Origin: an uncultured Allomuricauda sp.
GTDB lineage: Bacteria > Bacteroidota > Bacteroidia > Flavobacteriales > Flavobacteriaceae
Direction of reading: 5' to 3'
Assembly (NCBI RefSeq): GCF_947501165.1
Contig: NZ_CANMUU010000003.1
Location: forward strand, 186,001-250,000
DNA length: 64,000 bases
Shown in pieces: positions 50,651 to 58,879 of this stretch. The position numbers and the translations under genes are program-made. Under the pieces are notes generated by a model. The model did not search any database. It was not told the origin of the DNA and saw only the letters and a program-made list of their open reading frames with translations. How positions within the stretch are numbered: position 1 is the stretch's first letter; each line of letters starts with the position of its first letter.

Positions 50651-52165
50651 TTACTCTCCCTGGCCTAGAGAAAAGCCCCGTTTTCCGTTAAATTCATATA
50701 GGTTCTCTGTTTTGATTACATCAAAGCCCATAGTACCTAGTTTGGATAGCAACGCTACCACGCGCTCAAAATCAATGGAAGCATATTTGGGTTCCTTACG
50801 ATTTATTTTGGCATCATCACCTACAAACCTACAACGCCAGTGGTCAGTACAATAGGTTTCTTTTAGTCCTTCAGGGTATACTTTGACACCTCTGTTGGTA
50901 ATCATTTTTAACTTTAAGCGATAGATTTCCAATTCAGATAGGATATCTCCCAGTTCATTGGGGTCATTACCTGGCCAATCTAGAAAAACGTCTACCCCTA
51001 CCAACTCCTTGCGTTCACTTTTCCGAACATAATCAGGAATTTGAATAGCTCCCTTTCCTTGAGACAAAACACTTTTTGCTAGCTCTGTTGGGGTTTGTCC
51101 AAGATTAGAGATTACTTGATCGGCAAATTCTTGTGTGCCAACCTTCTTGGTACTTGTTCCTTCCTGATAAATATCAGCAGTATGGTATCCCTTTTCCAAT
51201 GTGGCCAACCACGCGTTTTTAACTTTGTCTCCTATTTCTGGCTGTCCTATATGGGCCAACATGGCAACAGCTGCATTAATTAGTCCAGAAGGGTTTGCGA
51301 TTCCTTGTCCGGAAATATCCGGAGCAGAACCATGAATAGCTTCAAACATAGCAACATTCTTCCCAATATTTGCGGAACCGCACATTCCTACCGAACCTCC
51401 AATTTCTGCAGCAATGTCAGAGATAATATCACCATATAAATTGGCAGTAACTATAACATCATATTGTTCAGGTGTAGCAGCCAAACGAGCAGAACCTATA
51501 TCAATAATCTGAACATTGTTTTCTATTTCAGGGTATTCTTGGGCAATCTCATCAAAAACCGTATGAAATAATCCATCTGTGATTTTCATGATGTTGTCTT
51601 TCACCATACAGGTCACTTTCTTTCTTCCAAAGGCCTTGGCATACTCAAAAGCATATCGGATGATACGTTCACTACCAGGGCGTGTAATCAATTTCAAGCA
51701 TTGGTAAACGTCTTGTGTTTGTCTGTGTTCAATCCCAGCATATAAATCTTCTTCATTTTCACGTATAATGACAACATCCATATTAGGGAAATGGGTTGGC
51801 ACAAAAGGATGTAGGGCGGTGACCGGTCTTACATTTGCAAAAAGACCTAACGATTTTCTAAGGGTCACGTTCAGACTCTTATATCCCTTTCCCTGGGGAG
51901 TAGTTATAGGAGCCTTGAAGATTATTTTATTATTACGGATAGCATCCCAAGCATCCGCATCGATACCAGAGGTATTGCCAGATAAGTATACTTTTTCCCC
52001 AAGTTCGATAAATTCTGGTTCTATATTGGCACCGGCCGCCTCCAAAATACGAAGGGTAGCTTTCATAATTTCAGGGCCAATACCATCCCCTTGGGCAACG
52101 GCAACCTTCACCGGAGTATTTAGTTGTTTCCTGCTTGGCTGTCTTGTCAATACTTTTGTATCCAT
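50651..52165 (-). CDS. Isocitrate dehydrogenase (NADP-type, long form)
   Basis: TCA-cycle enzyme oxidising isocitrate to 2-oxoglutarate, 504 aa. The start AVAQGDGIGPEIMKATLRIL is the beta-decarboxylating dehydrogenase fold. NVTLRKSLGLFANVRP carries the substrate-binding Ser/Arg, IIRENEEDLYAGIEHRQ follows, and the metal/substrate motif is NLYGDIISDIAAEIGGSVG. A C-terminal extension of about 150 residues beyond the core matches the Thermus-type long enzyme and is unlike the roughly 415-aa E. coli form. Cofactor preference (NADP) is inferred from family. Confidence 0.92.
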   Translation of the reverse strand: MDTKVLTRQPSRKQLNTPVKVAVAQGDGIGPEIMKATLRILEAAGANIEPEFIELGEKVYLSGNTSGIDADAWDAIRNNKIIFKAPITTPQGKGYKSLNVTLRKSLGLFANVRPVTALHPFVPTHFPNMDVVIIRENEEDLYAGIEHRQTQDVYQCLKLITRPGSERIIRYAFEYAKAFGRKKVTCMVKDNIMKITDGLFHTVFDEIAQEYPEIENNVQIIDIGSARLAATPEQYDVIVTANLYGDIISDIAAEIGGSVGMCGSANIGKNVAMFEAIHGSAPDISGQGIANPSGLINAAVAMLAHIGQPEIGDKVKNAWLATLEKGYHTADIYQEGTSTKKVGTQEFADQVISNLGQTPTELAKSVLSQGKGAIQIPDYVRKSERKELVGVDVFLDWPGNDPNELGDILSELEIYRLKLKMITNRGVKVYPEGLKETYCTDHWRCRFVGDDAKINRKEPKYASIDFERVVALLSKLGTMGFDVIKTENLYEFNGKRGFSLGQGE

Positions 52166-52216
52166 AAACTTTTAAATTAGATGTTGATGCAACAAATAAC
52201 GTAAGAATTTCACATA

Positions 52217-52258
52217 AAATATTATTTAATCTATTTACTATTTATATAAATAATATTT
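52217..52258. repeat. 12-bp perfect inverted repeat upstream of icd
   Basis: AAATATTATTTA (52217-52228) and TAAATAATATTT (52247-52258), 18 nt apart, about 52 bp before the isocitrate dehydrogenase start. It is entirely A/T, so chance is more likely than for a mixed sequence; it may be an operator or a cruciform. Confidence 0.4.
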
Positions 52259-52346
52259 ATGTTTTAAAGGATACTACTTGACTTTCAGAATATTAAAGAG
52301 GGTAATATTCCGGATACAATACATTAAATTTTAAAAAGGGGAATAC

Positions 52347-52386
52347 ACCAAAAAATAAAGGGACACATTCAAAAATGTGTCCCTTT
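52347..52386 (-). terminator. Terminator after tRNA-Val(TAC)
   Basis: Perfect 13-bp stem AAAGGGACACATT/AATGTGTCCCTTT with a 4-nt loop; on the minus strand it is followed by ATTTTTTGG. It starts 12 nt beyond the tRNA 3' end. Confidence 0.92.
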
Positions 52387-52397
52387 ATAAGTATAAG

Positions 52398-52472
52398 TGG
52401 GCGCGAAGGGATTCGAACCCCTGACCCCCTGGGTGTAAACCAGGTGCTCTGAACCAACTGAGCTACGCGCCC
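52398..52472 (-). tRNA. tRNA-Val (anticodon TAC)
   Basis: 75-nt tRNA on the minus strand: acceptor GGGCGCG/CGCGCCC, anticodon stem CCTGG/CCAGG with loop TTTACAC, T-loop TTCGAAT. CCA is not encoded. It has a consensus promoter upstream and a strong terminator. Confidence 0.97.
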
Positions 52473-52494
52473 ATTCGTTTCCCAAATGGGTGTG

Positions 52495-52524
52495 CAAATA
52501 TAGTATCATTTTCTGTTTTGCAAA
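52495..52524 (-). promoter_or_regulatory. Promoter of tRNA-Val(TAC)
   Basis: Minus strand: TTTG at 52524-52521, an 18-nt spacer and TATATTTG at 52502-52495, a full -33/-7 consensus. The mature tRNA starts 22 nt downstream. Spacing is identical to the GbsR-gene promoter. Confidence 0.8.
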
Positions 52525-52542
52525 AAGAAAATACCTAAAATA

Positions 52543-53754
52543 TTAAAGCACTTCTGCAACCACAAAAGTACTGCCTCCAATAAAGATTAAATCAGACGTG
52601 TTTGCGGTTTTTTTGGCAGCTTTCAATCCATTCTTAGCTGAAGAATGCAGTTCTCCCTTTAGACCGAAAAAATTTGCTTTTTTTTGTAGAATCTCTTCAG
52701 GAAGTCCCCTAGCAATATCAGGTTTGACAAAATAATAGTTTGCTTTTTTAGGAAAAAGGGGTAATAAGGAGTTTAGGTTTTTATCAGAAACGAACCCAAG
52801 AACGATATGCAACTTATCATATTTCTGTTCTTTGAGTTGTTTTAGGACCATTTCCAAGCCTTCTTTATTATGCGCTGTATCACAAACCACTTTAGGCTTT
52901 TTTCCAAGAATCTGCCATCTTCCCAATAACCCAGTGTTCTGCACCACACGTAACAGGCCCTTTTTGATGTGCTTTTTGCCAATCCGAAAACCCTCTAGTT
53001 GACGAAGAGCAACCACTACGCCTTTCACATTCTTTTTTTGATATTCTCCCAGTAAATCCGTCTCATAGGATTCAATGCCTTCATCTTGGGCAAAGAATAA
53101 TGGAGACTGCTTCTGGGCCGCGATTATTTGAAAAATTCCTGTAGTCTCCTGTTGTTTCTCACTTATCACCACAGGAACCTCTTTTTTAATAATTCCTGCC
53201 TTCTCCATAGCGATTTTTTCCAAAGTATCCCCCAGTAAATCCATATGGTCAAAACCAATATTGGTAATGAGAGAGACTTCCGGAACAATAATATTGGTAG
53301 AATCCAATCGACCTCCTAAACCTACTTCTATCACGGCAATATCCACATTCTCTTTAGCAAAAAAGGAAAAAGCCATTCCAACGGTCATTTCAAAAAAAGA
53401 GAGAGCATTTGATTCCAAAAAGTCCTTATTAGCCGAAATAAAATCCGTCACATAGTCTTTATGGAGAGGTTTACCGTTAATTCGGATACGTTCTCGAAAA
53501 TCTTTTAAATGCGGTGAGGTATACAGTCCTACCTTATAGCCTGCCTCTTGTAAAATGGAAGCGAGCATATGGCTGGAAGAACCTTTGCCATTGGTCCCTG
53601 CAACATGTATACTCTTAAACTGTGTATGGGGAGAATCTAAGTGTTGACTAAAATTTAAGATGTTGTCCAACTTATGCTTCAAAGCGGAAGCTCCCTTTTG
53701 TTGATACATGGGTAGCTGGGCAAACATCCAGGCAATAGTCTCTTTATAAGTCAT
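52543..53754 (-). CDS. folC: Folylpolyglutamate/dihydrofolate synthase
   Basis: Mur-ligase-fold enzyme that adds glutamate to folates, 403 aa. The P-loop is HVAGTNGKGSSSHML; AVIEVGLGGRLDSTNII and NIGFDHMDLLGDTLEKIAMEKAGIIK are family motifs. It may also carry dihydrofolate synthase activity, as in most bacteria. It lies 3 nt after the tonB-like gene on the same strand, so it is the last gene of the exbB-exbD-tonB-folC operon, an unrelated passenger. Confidence 0.95.
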   Translation of the reverse strand: MTYKETIAWMFAQLPMYQQKGASALKHKLDNILNFSQHLDSPHTQFKSIHVAGTNGKGSSSHMLASILQEAGYKVGLYTSPHLKDFRERIRINGKPLHKDYVTDFISANKDFLESNALSFFEMTVGMAFSFFAKENVDIAVIEVGLGGRLDSTNIIVPEVSLITNIGFDHMDLLGDTLEKIAMEKAGIIKKEVPVVISEKQQETTGIFQIIAAQKQSPLFFAQDEGIESYETDLLGEYQKKNVKGVVVALRQLEGFRIGKKHIKKGLLRVVQNTGLLGRWQILGKKPKVVCDTAHNKEGLEMVLKQLKEQKYDKLHIVLGFVSDKNLNSLLPLFPKKANYYFVKPDIARGLPEEILQKKANFFGLKGELHSSAKNGLKAAKKTANTSDLIFIGGSTFVVAEVL

Positions 53755-53757
53755 TAT

Positions 53758-54636
53758 TTATTGACCTAACTTAAAGTTAACCACTATAAAACCTGTTTGT
53801 TTGGATGGGGCTTTCGAATCCAAATTCCATCTGTAGGATAATGCTGTTTTTTTTGCTGGCTCCAAAAGACACGGAGCTGTATTGGTACTCCCCTGAACCC
53901 CAGGTGTGGCTTGAATCACTTTGCCATTTCGGTCCACTACAATACGAACTACCACGCGCCCGTCTTCATTGCATTCTTGACGAACAGCTCCTTTGCTTAC
54001 CAAAGAACGGCCATTGAGTCCATACCCTCCGGTACCGCTTCCGCTTCCCGGTGCTCCATAATAGCTGGTTGCATAAGGATTTCCAGCGGGGTTTCCTTTA
54101 TCCCCTTGTCTAGAATCATCCCCTTCGCTTCCTGTTGTTGTTCCATCTGATTTTCCTATCCCACCAATCAAAGCATCCAGGTTTTTCTTTTTGTTCTCTT
54201 GTTCCCTTCTTTTTCGTTCTTCGGCCGCCTTTTTTTCACTGGCAATACGTTCAGCCTCCGCCTTTTTCTTTTTTGCAATTTCTTCAGCTTTTCTTTTAGC
54301 TTCCTTTTGCTGATTAATCTTTATGGTTTCTTCATCATTGCTTGTCAATACTTCTTCCACGGGTTCATTTGGTGCAGCTTGTTGAGGTTCTGAGGGTGGA
54401 GGAGTTTCTTGAACTGGTTCGGGTTGAACCTGCATAGGTTCTTGCCTAACTTTTTCTTTGGGCTGCACTTTACCTGAACCAAAGTCGGTAGTACCAAAAT
54501 TAATCGCTATTCCATTTTCAATGGGAGGGTCCAAATAGGTCAGTCCAATGTAAAACAGCAGCAATAATAAAGCGCCCAGTAAAAGCGTAGTAAGTGTGAA
54601 AGATTTTTTCTTGTGTCTCGTGTCTAAAAATGGCAT
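53758..54636 (-). CDS. TonB-like energy transducer
   Basis: 292-aa periplasm-spanning protein. One N-terminal membrane helix (about residues 15-35, LLLGALLLLLFYIGL) is followed by a Pro/Glu/Lys-rich and coiled region (about 60-155, including EERKRREQENKKKN) and a C-terminal TonB-like domain from about residue 215 (GAVRQECNEDGRVVVRIVVD, RWNLDSKAP). It transmits proton-motive force to TonB-dependent receptors such as the SusC here. It overlaps exbD by one base. Confidence 0.93.
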   Translation of the reverse strand: MPFLDTRHKKKSFTLTTLLLGALLLLLFYIGLTYLDPPIENGIAINFGTTDFGSGKVQPKEKVRQEPMQVQPEPVQETPPPSEPQQAAPNEPVEEVLTSNDEETIKINQQKEAKRKAEEIAKKKKAEAERIASEKKAAEERKRREQENKKKNLDALIGGIGKSDGTTTGSEGDDSRQGDKGNPAGNPYATSYYGAPGSGSGTGGYGLNGRSLVSKGAVRQECNEDGRVVVRIVVDRNGKVIQATPGVQGSTNTAPCLLEPAKKTALSYRWNLDSKAPSKQTGFIVVNFKLGQ

Positions 54637-55022
54637 TACTTGGGTCGCACTGCCAAGATAACCTTATAACTGTTTCTATTGGCAATGTCCATAACGTTAA
54701 CCGCTTCTTTGATAGCAACGCTTTCCTCAGCCCTTAGAATGATGGTAGGCTTCTCTTGCCCTTCCAGTGCTTTTTTTAATTCAATTTCAATGTATTCCTC
54801 GTTAATCCGCTCATTGTTCACAAAATATTCCAAGTTCTTGTTGATAGTCACTGAAACATTTTGAGTATTTGTCGATTTACCTTTGGCTTTGGGCAGCAAA
54901 AGGTCCAATGCATTTGGTGCATTGGAGGTCAGCATAAAAAAGACCAACAACAGAAATACAATATCTGTCATGGATGACATGCTAAACTCTGGACTTACCT
55001 TATTTCTTCCCTTTAGTTTCAT
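54636..55022 (-). CDS. exbD: ExbD-type biopolymer transport protein
   Basis: 128-aa inner-membrane protein with one N-terminal helix carrying the conserved Asp (SSMTDIVFLLLVFFML) and a periplasmic domain. It forms the proton channel with ExbB and drives TonB. Its stop codon overlaps the tonB start by one base (TAATG), indicating coupled translation. ExbB lies 14 nt upstream. Confidence 0.95.
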   Translation of the reverse strand: MKLKGRNKVSPEFSMSSMTDIVFLLLVFFMLTSNAPNALDLLLPKAKGKSTNTQNVSVTINKNLEYFVNNERINEEYIEIELKKALEGQEKPTIILRAEESVAIKEAVNVMDIANRNSYKVILAVRPK

Positions 55023-55036
55023 ACCGAAGCCTTCTT

Positions 55037-55729
55037 CTAAATAGGTTCATTTAATAGATCCAAAAACTCTACGGCATTAGCTTCCATCTTATGAACCACT
55101 TTGTCTGTTCTATTGACCAGGTGGTTATATCCAATATATGCAATAATACCCACTACCAAACCGGCAACCGTGGTAGTCATGGCAGTATAAATTCCCGAAG
55201 CCAGTGATCCCATCTCCGCCTGTCCACCACTTGAAGCCATTTCATGGAATGCCAAAATCATACCAATAACCGTCCCTAAGAAACCAATCATTGGCGCTGC
55301 TCCGGCAACTGTAGCCAAAACGCTTACATTTTTCTCCAATTTATAAACCTCTAGTGTTCCTGCATTTTCAATAGCTGTATTGATGTCATCAAGAGGTTTG
55401 CCTATACGGGCCACTCCTTTTTCGGTAAGCCGAGCCACAGGAGAATCCGTTTGGGCACAAAGAAGTTTAGCTGCTTCCAGTTTACCGTTCATCACATGAT
55501 CCCGAATTTGGTTCATGAAATTTTTATCGATTTTGGAAGCTGCCTTAATAGCAAAAATGCGTTCAAAATAAATGTAGAGTGCAGTGAACAAAAGCACGAA
55601 AAGTACCATGATAATTACAATACTTCCTGTACCACCGTTTACAATTAAATCAATTACGGAAAGTGTCTTTTCCTCTGAAACAGCTTCAGCAAGTTCTGCC
55701 GCTGTTTCCAGTTCTTGATACAAATTCAT
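55037..55729 (-). CDS. exbB: ExbB/TolQ/MotA-family proton channel protein
   Basis: 230-aa inner-membrane protein with three helices (about residues 33-55, 130-155 and 170-195). The conserved PMIGFLGTVIGMILAFHEMA and GIYTAMTTTVAGLVVGI motifs belong to the ExbB/TolQ core. It is first in the exbB-exbD-tonB-folC operon. The NhaD gene ends 59 nt upstream on the same strand and may be co-transcribed. Confidence 0.95.
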   Translation of the reverse strand: MNLYQELETAAELAEAVSEEKTLSVIDLIVNGGTGSIVIIMVLFVLLFTALYIYFERIFAIKAASKIDKNFMNQIRDHVMNGKLEAAKLLCAQTDSPVARLTEKGVARIGKPLDDINTAIENAGTLEVYKLEKNVSVLATVAGAAPMIGFLGTVIGMILAFHEMASSGGQAEMGSLASGIYTAMTTTVAGLVVGIIAYIGYNHLVNRTDKVVHKMEANAVEFLDLLNEPI

Positions 55730-55788
55730 ATAAAATCCCCAATTTTAAGTTGCAATAATAACGGAGATTTTTTTGTTAAAGTATCTCT

Positions 55789-57174
55789 TTAAAGGAAAAA
55801 TCGCATTACAATAAAACCGATGGCACCAGCAATGAAACCAATAAGTGCTAGCCATGCTATCTTTTTTAGGTACCAAAAGAAGTCAATTTTTTCCATACCC
55901 ATAGCCACAACACCCGCGGCAGAGCCAATAATTAGCATACTACCCCCGGTTCCCGCGGAATACGCGATAAAATGCCAAAGTGGGTTATCCAAGGGCTCGG
56001 AGAACATTCCCAAACTGGCAGCGACCAAAGGCACATTGTCAATAACCGCAGAACCAACACCAAGAATTATCACAACCAAATCAGAAACTTCGGTACCATC
56101 CAATTCAGTTCCTAACAACCCAATACCTTGTTTTAAGCCCTCCGCAAAATTGAAGAGTAGACCCAGAGATTCCAGAGCGGCAACCGCCATTAAAATACCT
56201 AGAAAGAAAAGGATGCTGGGCAATTCAATTTTAGTTAAAGCACTATGAACAGGACTATGGTGAGAACTGGCATCACTTTCTTGATTTACAGAAGAGATAG
56301 AAATCTTTGTTTGACTATATATCTCTGCAAAGGTAGCTACTACGGCCAGTGAGAGCATCATACCAACATAAGGTGGCAAATGCGTAACAGTTTTAAAGAT
56401 AGGTACAAAAACAATGGCCCCTAACCCTAGGTAAAGCATTCTTGCACCAAACTTTGATTTTGATGGTCCTGATTCTTCCACATCAATTTCTCCTTTAAAA
56501 GGAGACAAGAAAGAAGCAATAAAAGTTGGTACTAACATACAAATTAGTGAGGGTATCAAAAGGTAACTAATCAATTTACCGGTGGACACCTTATTCCCTA
56601 TCCAAAGCATGGTTGTAGTTACATCCCCAATAGGAGACCAAGCTCCTCCAGCATTCGCTGCAATAACAATTAAACCAGCGTACCAAAGTCTGGAATTTCT
56701 ATCTGCAACAATTTTTTGTAAAATGGAAATCAATACAATAGTTGCTGTAAGATTATCTATTATAGCCGAAAGGATAAACGCCAAAAAAGCAAAAATCCAT
56801 AGTATTTTTTTCTTACTACGTGTTTTGATAAAAGTTTTAATAGTAGCAAAACCATCAAAGTAATCGATAATTTCAACAATGGTCATAGCTCCTAAAAGGA
56901 AGACCAATATCTCAGAAGTCTTTCCCAAATGATGGAGCAAGGTTTCTTCCAATAAGTGCATCTTATCTTCATGCCCCAATGCTCCGAAATTATCGAGCAA
57001 AGCATGTTTTCCAGAATCAAACCAAGATGTAAACCCATCGATGCCAAACGCCATCAAAGCCCATAAAATGGCCATCATGGCCAAAGCTGGAATAAGCTTA
57101 TCAATTTTAAGGTTATGTTCTAAAGTGATGGCAAGATATCCAAGAACAAAAATGACTATCAGTAAGGTTTCCAT
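55789..57174 (-). CDS. nhaD: NhaD-type sodium/proton antiporter
   Basis: 461-aa polytopic membrane protein of the ion-transporter superfamily (about 11-13 helices). NhaD marks are DNLTATIVLISILQKIV, NAGGAWSPIGDVTTTMLWIG and IDNVPLVAASLGMF. It exchanges sodium for protons, fitting a marine habitat. The C-terminal stretch GTGGSMLIIGSAAGVVAMGME also belongs to the family. It is upstream of exbB on the same strand; the shared dependence on ion gradients may explain the arrangement. Confidence 0.94.
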   Translation of the reverse strand: METLLIVIFVLGYLAITLEHNLKIDKLIPALAMMAILWALMAFGIDGFTSWFDSGKHALLDNFGALGHEDKMHLLEETLLHHLGKTSEILVFLLGAMTIVEIIDYFDGFATIKTFIKTRSKKKILWIFAFLAFILSAIIDNLTATIVLISILQKIVADRNSRLWYAGLIVIAANAGGAWSPIGDVTTTMLWIGNKVSTGKLISYLLIPSLICMLVPTFIASFLSPFKGEIDVEESGPSKSKFGARMLYLGLGAIVFVPIFKTVTHLPPYVGMMLSLAVVATFAEIYSQTKISISSVNQESDASSHHSPVHSALTKIELPSILFFLGILMAVAALESLGLLFNFAEGLKQGIGLLGTELDGTEVSDLVVIILGVGSAVIDNVPLVAASLGMFSEPLDNPLWHFIAYSAGTGGSMLIIGSAAGVVAMGMEKIDFFWYLKKIAWLALIGFIAGAIGFIVMRFFL

Positions 57175-57374
57175 AGGTCAGTTGGTTTATTTTGTTGTTA
57201 AGTCTACAGTACTAAGTCTAGTTTGCTAAAGATATTCAAAATGAGTTTGCCCACATAATCTTCATCGCAGAAAAATAGAAATCAAGCCAACGCAAGGTCT
57301 CTTACCCTTAGATTAATCCTTTAAACCATTCTCAATTATACACCCATTCTTTTAGAAATTCCCTATCTAAACAT

Positions 57375-57382
57375 TATATTTG
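57375..57382 (+). promoter_or_regulatory. -7 box for the acyl-CoA dehydrogenase gene
   Basis: TATATTTG (TAnnTTTG), 29 nt before the ATG at 57412. A TTTA at 57351-57354 lies 20 nt upstream as a poor -33. Confidence 0.55.
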
Positions 57383-57411
57383 CAATCCTTTTTTAACTAT
57401 TTTTCAATATT

Positions 57412-58554
57412 ATGGATTTCTCTCTTTCTGAAGAACATTTGATGATACAGCAAGCTGCCAAAGATTTTGCAGAAAATGAATTGCTACCAGGAGTTATTGA
57501 ACGTGATGAAGCACAAGAGTTTCCCGCCGAACAGGTAAAAAAAATGGGAGAGCTCGGTTTTATGGGTATGATGGTTGGAGAAAAATATGGAGGAAGCGGA
57601 ATGGACACCCTTTCCTATGTTTTGGTTATGGAAGAGTTATCCAAAATTGACGCCTCGGCATCTGTAGTGGTTTCTGTGAACAACTCACTCGTATGTTGGG
57701 GATTGGAAACCTACGGAACCGAAGCTCAAAAAGAAAAATATTTATCCAGATTGACAACTGGAGAAGTCATAGGTGCTTTTTGTTTATCGGAACCAGAAGC
57801 TGGTAGTGACGCAACCTCACAAAAAACCACTGCTTTCGACAAAGGGGACCATTATATATTAAATGGTACCAAGAACTGGATCACCAATGGAAACTCGGCC
57901 GAAGTTTACCTTGTTATAGCACAAACCGACATCGAAAAAGGGCACAAAGGAATCAATGCCTTTATTGTTGAAAAGGGGATGGAAGGTTTTGAAATAGGCC
58001 CGAAAGAAAATAAGTTAGGAATTCGGGGAAGTGACACCCATTCCTTGATTTTTAATGATGTAAAAGTTCCTAAGGAAAACAGAATAGGAGAAGACGGTTT
58101 TGGTTTTAAATTTGCCATGAAAACCTTGGCTGGAGGAAGAATAGGAATTGCGGCCCAAGCGTTGGGAATTGCTGCTGGAGCGTATGAGCTTGCCAAAAAA
58201 TATTCAAAAGAAAGAAAAGCGTTTGGAACAGAAATCAGCAATCATCAAGCTATTGCTTTTAAGTTAGCGGACATGCATACCAAAATTGAAGCTGCAAGAC
58301 ACTTGGTTTACAAATCAGCATGGGACAAGGATAATGGTAACAATTATGATTTATCTGGAGCAATGGCCAAACTATATGCCTCTGAAGTAGCTATGGAAAC
58401 AGCAGTGGAAGCTGTTCAAGTGCATGGAGGCAATGGTTTTGTAAAGGATTATCATGTGGAGCGCCTCATGCGAGATGCCAAAATCACCCAAATTTACGAG
58501 GGTACCTCAGAAATCCAGAAAATTGTGATTTCTAGAAGCGTTCTTCGAGATTAG
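57412..58554 (+). CDS. Acyl-CoA dehydrogenase
   Basis: FAD-dependent acyl-CoA dehydrogenase, 380 aa, of the short/branched-chain type. FCLSEPEAGSDATSQKTTA and NWITNGNSAEVYLV are FAD-binding signatures. The catalytic Glu is in QIYEGTSEIQ, the position used by butyryl-CoA type enzymes. It removes two hydrogens in fatty acid or branched-chain amino acid breakdown and passes electrons to ETF. It is monocistronic. Confidence 0.95.
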   Translation: MDFSLSEEHLMIQQAAKDFAENELLPGVIERDEAQEFPAEQVKKMGELGFMGMMVGEKYGGSGMDTLSYVLVMEELSKIDASASVVVSVNNSLVCWGLETYGTEAQKEKYLSRLTTGEVIGAFCLSEPEAGSDATSQKTTAFDKGDHYILNGTKNWITNGNSAEVYLVIAQTDIEKGHKGINAFIVEKGMEGFEIGPKENKLGIRGSDTHSLIFNDVKVPKENRIGEDGFGFKFAMKTLAGGRIGIAAQALGIAAGAYELAKKYSKERKAFGTEISNHQAIAFKLADMHTKIEAARHLVYKSAWDKDNGNNYDLSGAMAKLYASEVAMETAVEAVQVHGGNGFVKDYHVERLMRDAKITQIYEGTSEIQKIVISRSVLRD

Positions 58555-58879
58555 GATAAACCTGATTTTTAAAGAAATATTTAACCGTCAAAAAATAGGG
58601 GGCATCTGCTTATTATTATATTTATTTCTCGGAGTACCTTACTTTTTTTAGGGCAATAGAGCTTTCATTTTATTCTTATTTCTCTAAACCCCTTTTTTTC
58701 TTGGGTTAACCTTGTATGAAATACTAGGTTTTGAGATAATGATAATTTAGCATCTCTCTTTTTTACGTATTCCGTTATTTTTAACGATTTAATTCAATAC
58801 CTACATATTTTATATACATTTTAACCAAACACTGATATTATCTCATTCCAAATGATATTTTTGAAGAAATGTCGCAAAG
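58555..58879. other. 325-bp intergenic region before gltB
   Basis: No gene recognised. It is AT-rich and contains inverted GAGATAAT (58733-58740) / ATTATCTC (58837-58844) about 100 bp apart, upstream of the gltB -7 box. Confidence 0.5.
58856..58863 (+). promoter_or_regulatory. -7 box for gltB
   Basis: TATTTTTG (TAnnTTTG), 16 nt before the gltB ATG. The -33 position is not clear. Confidence 0.55.
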
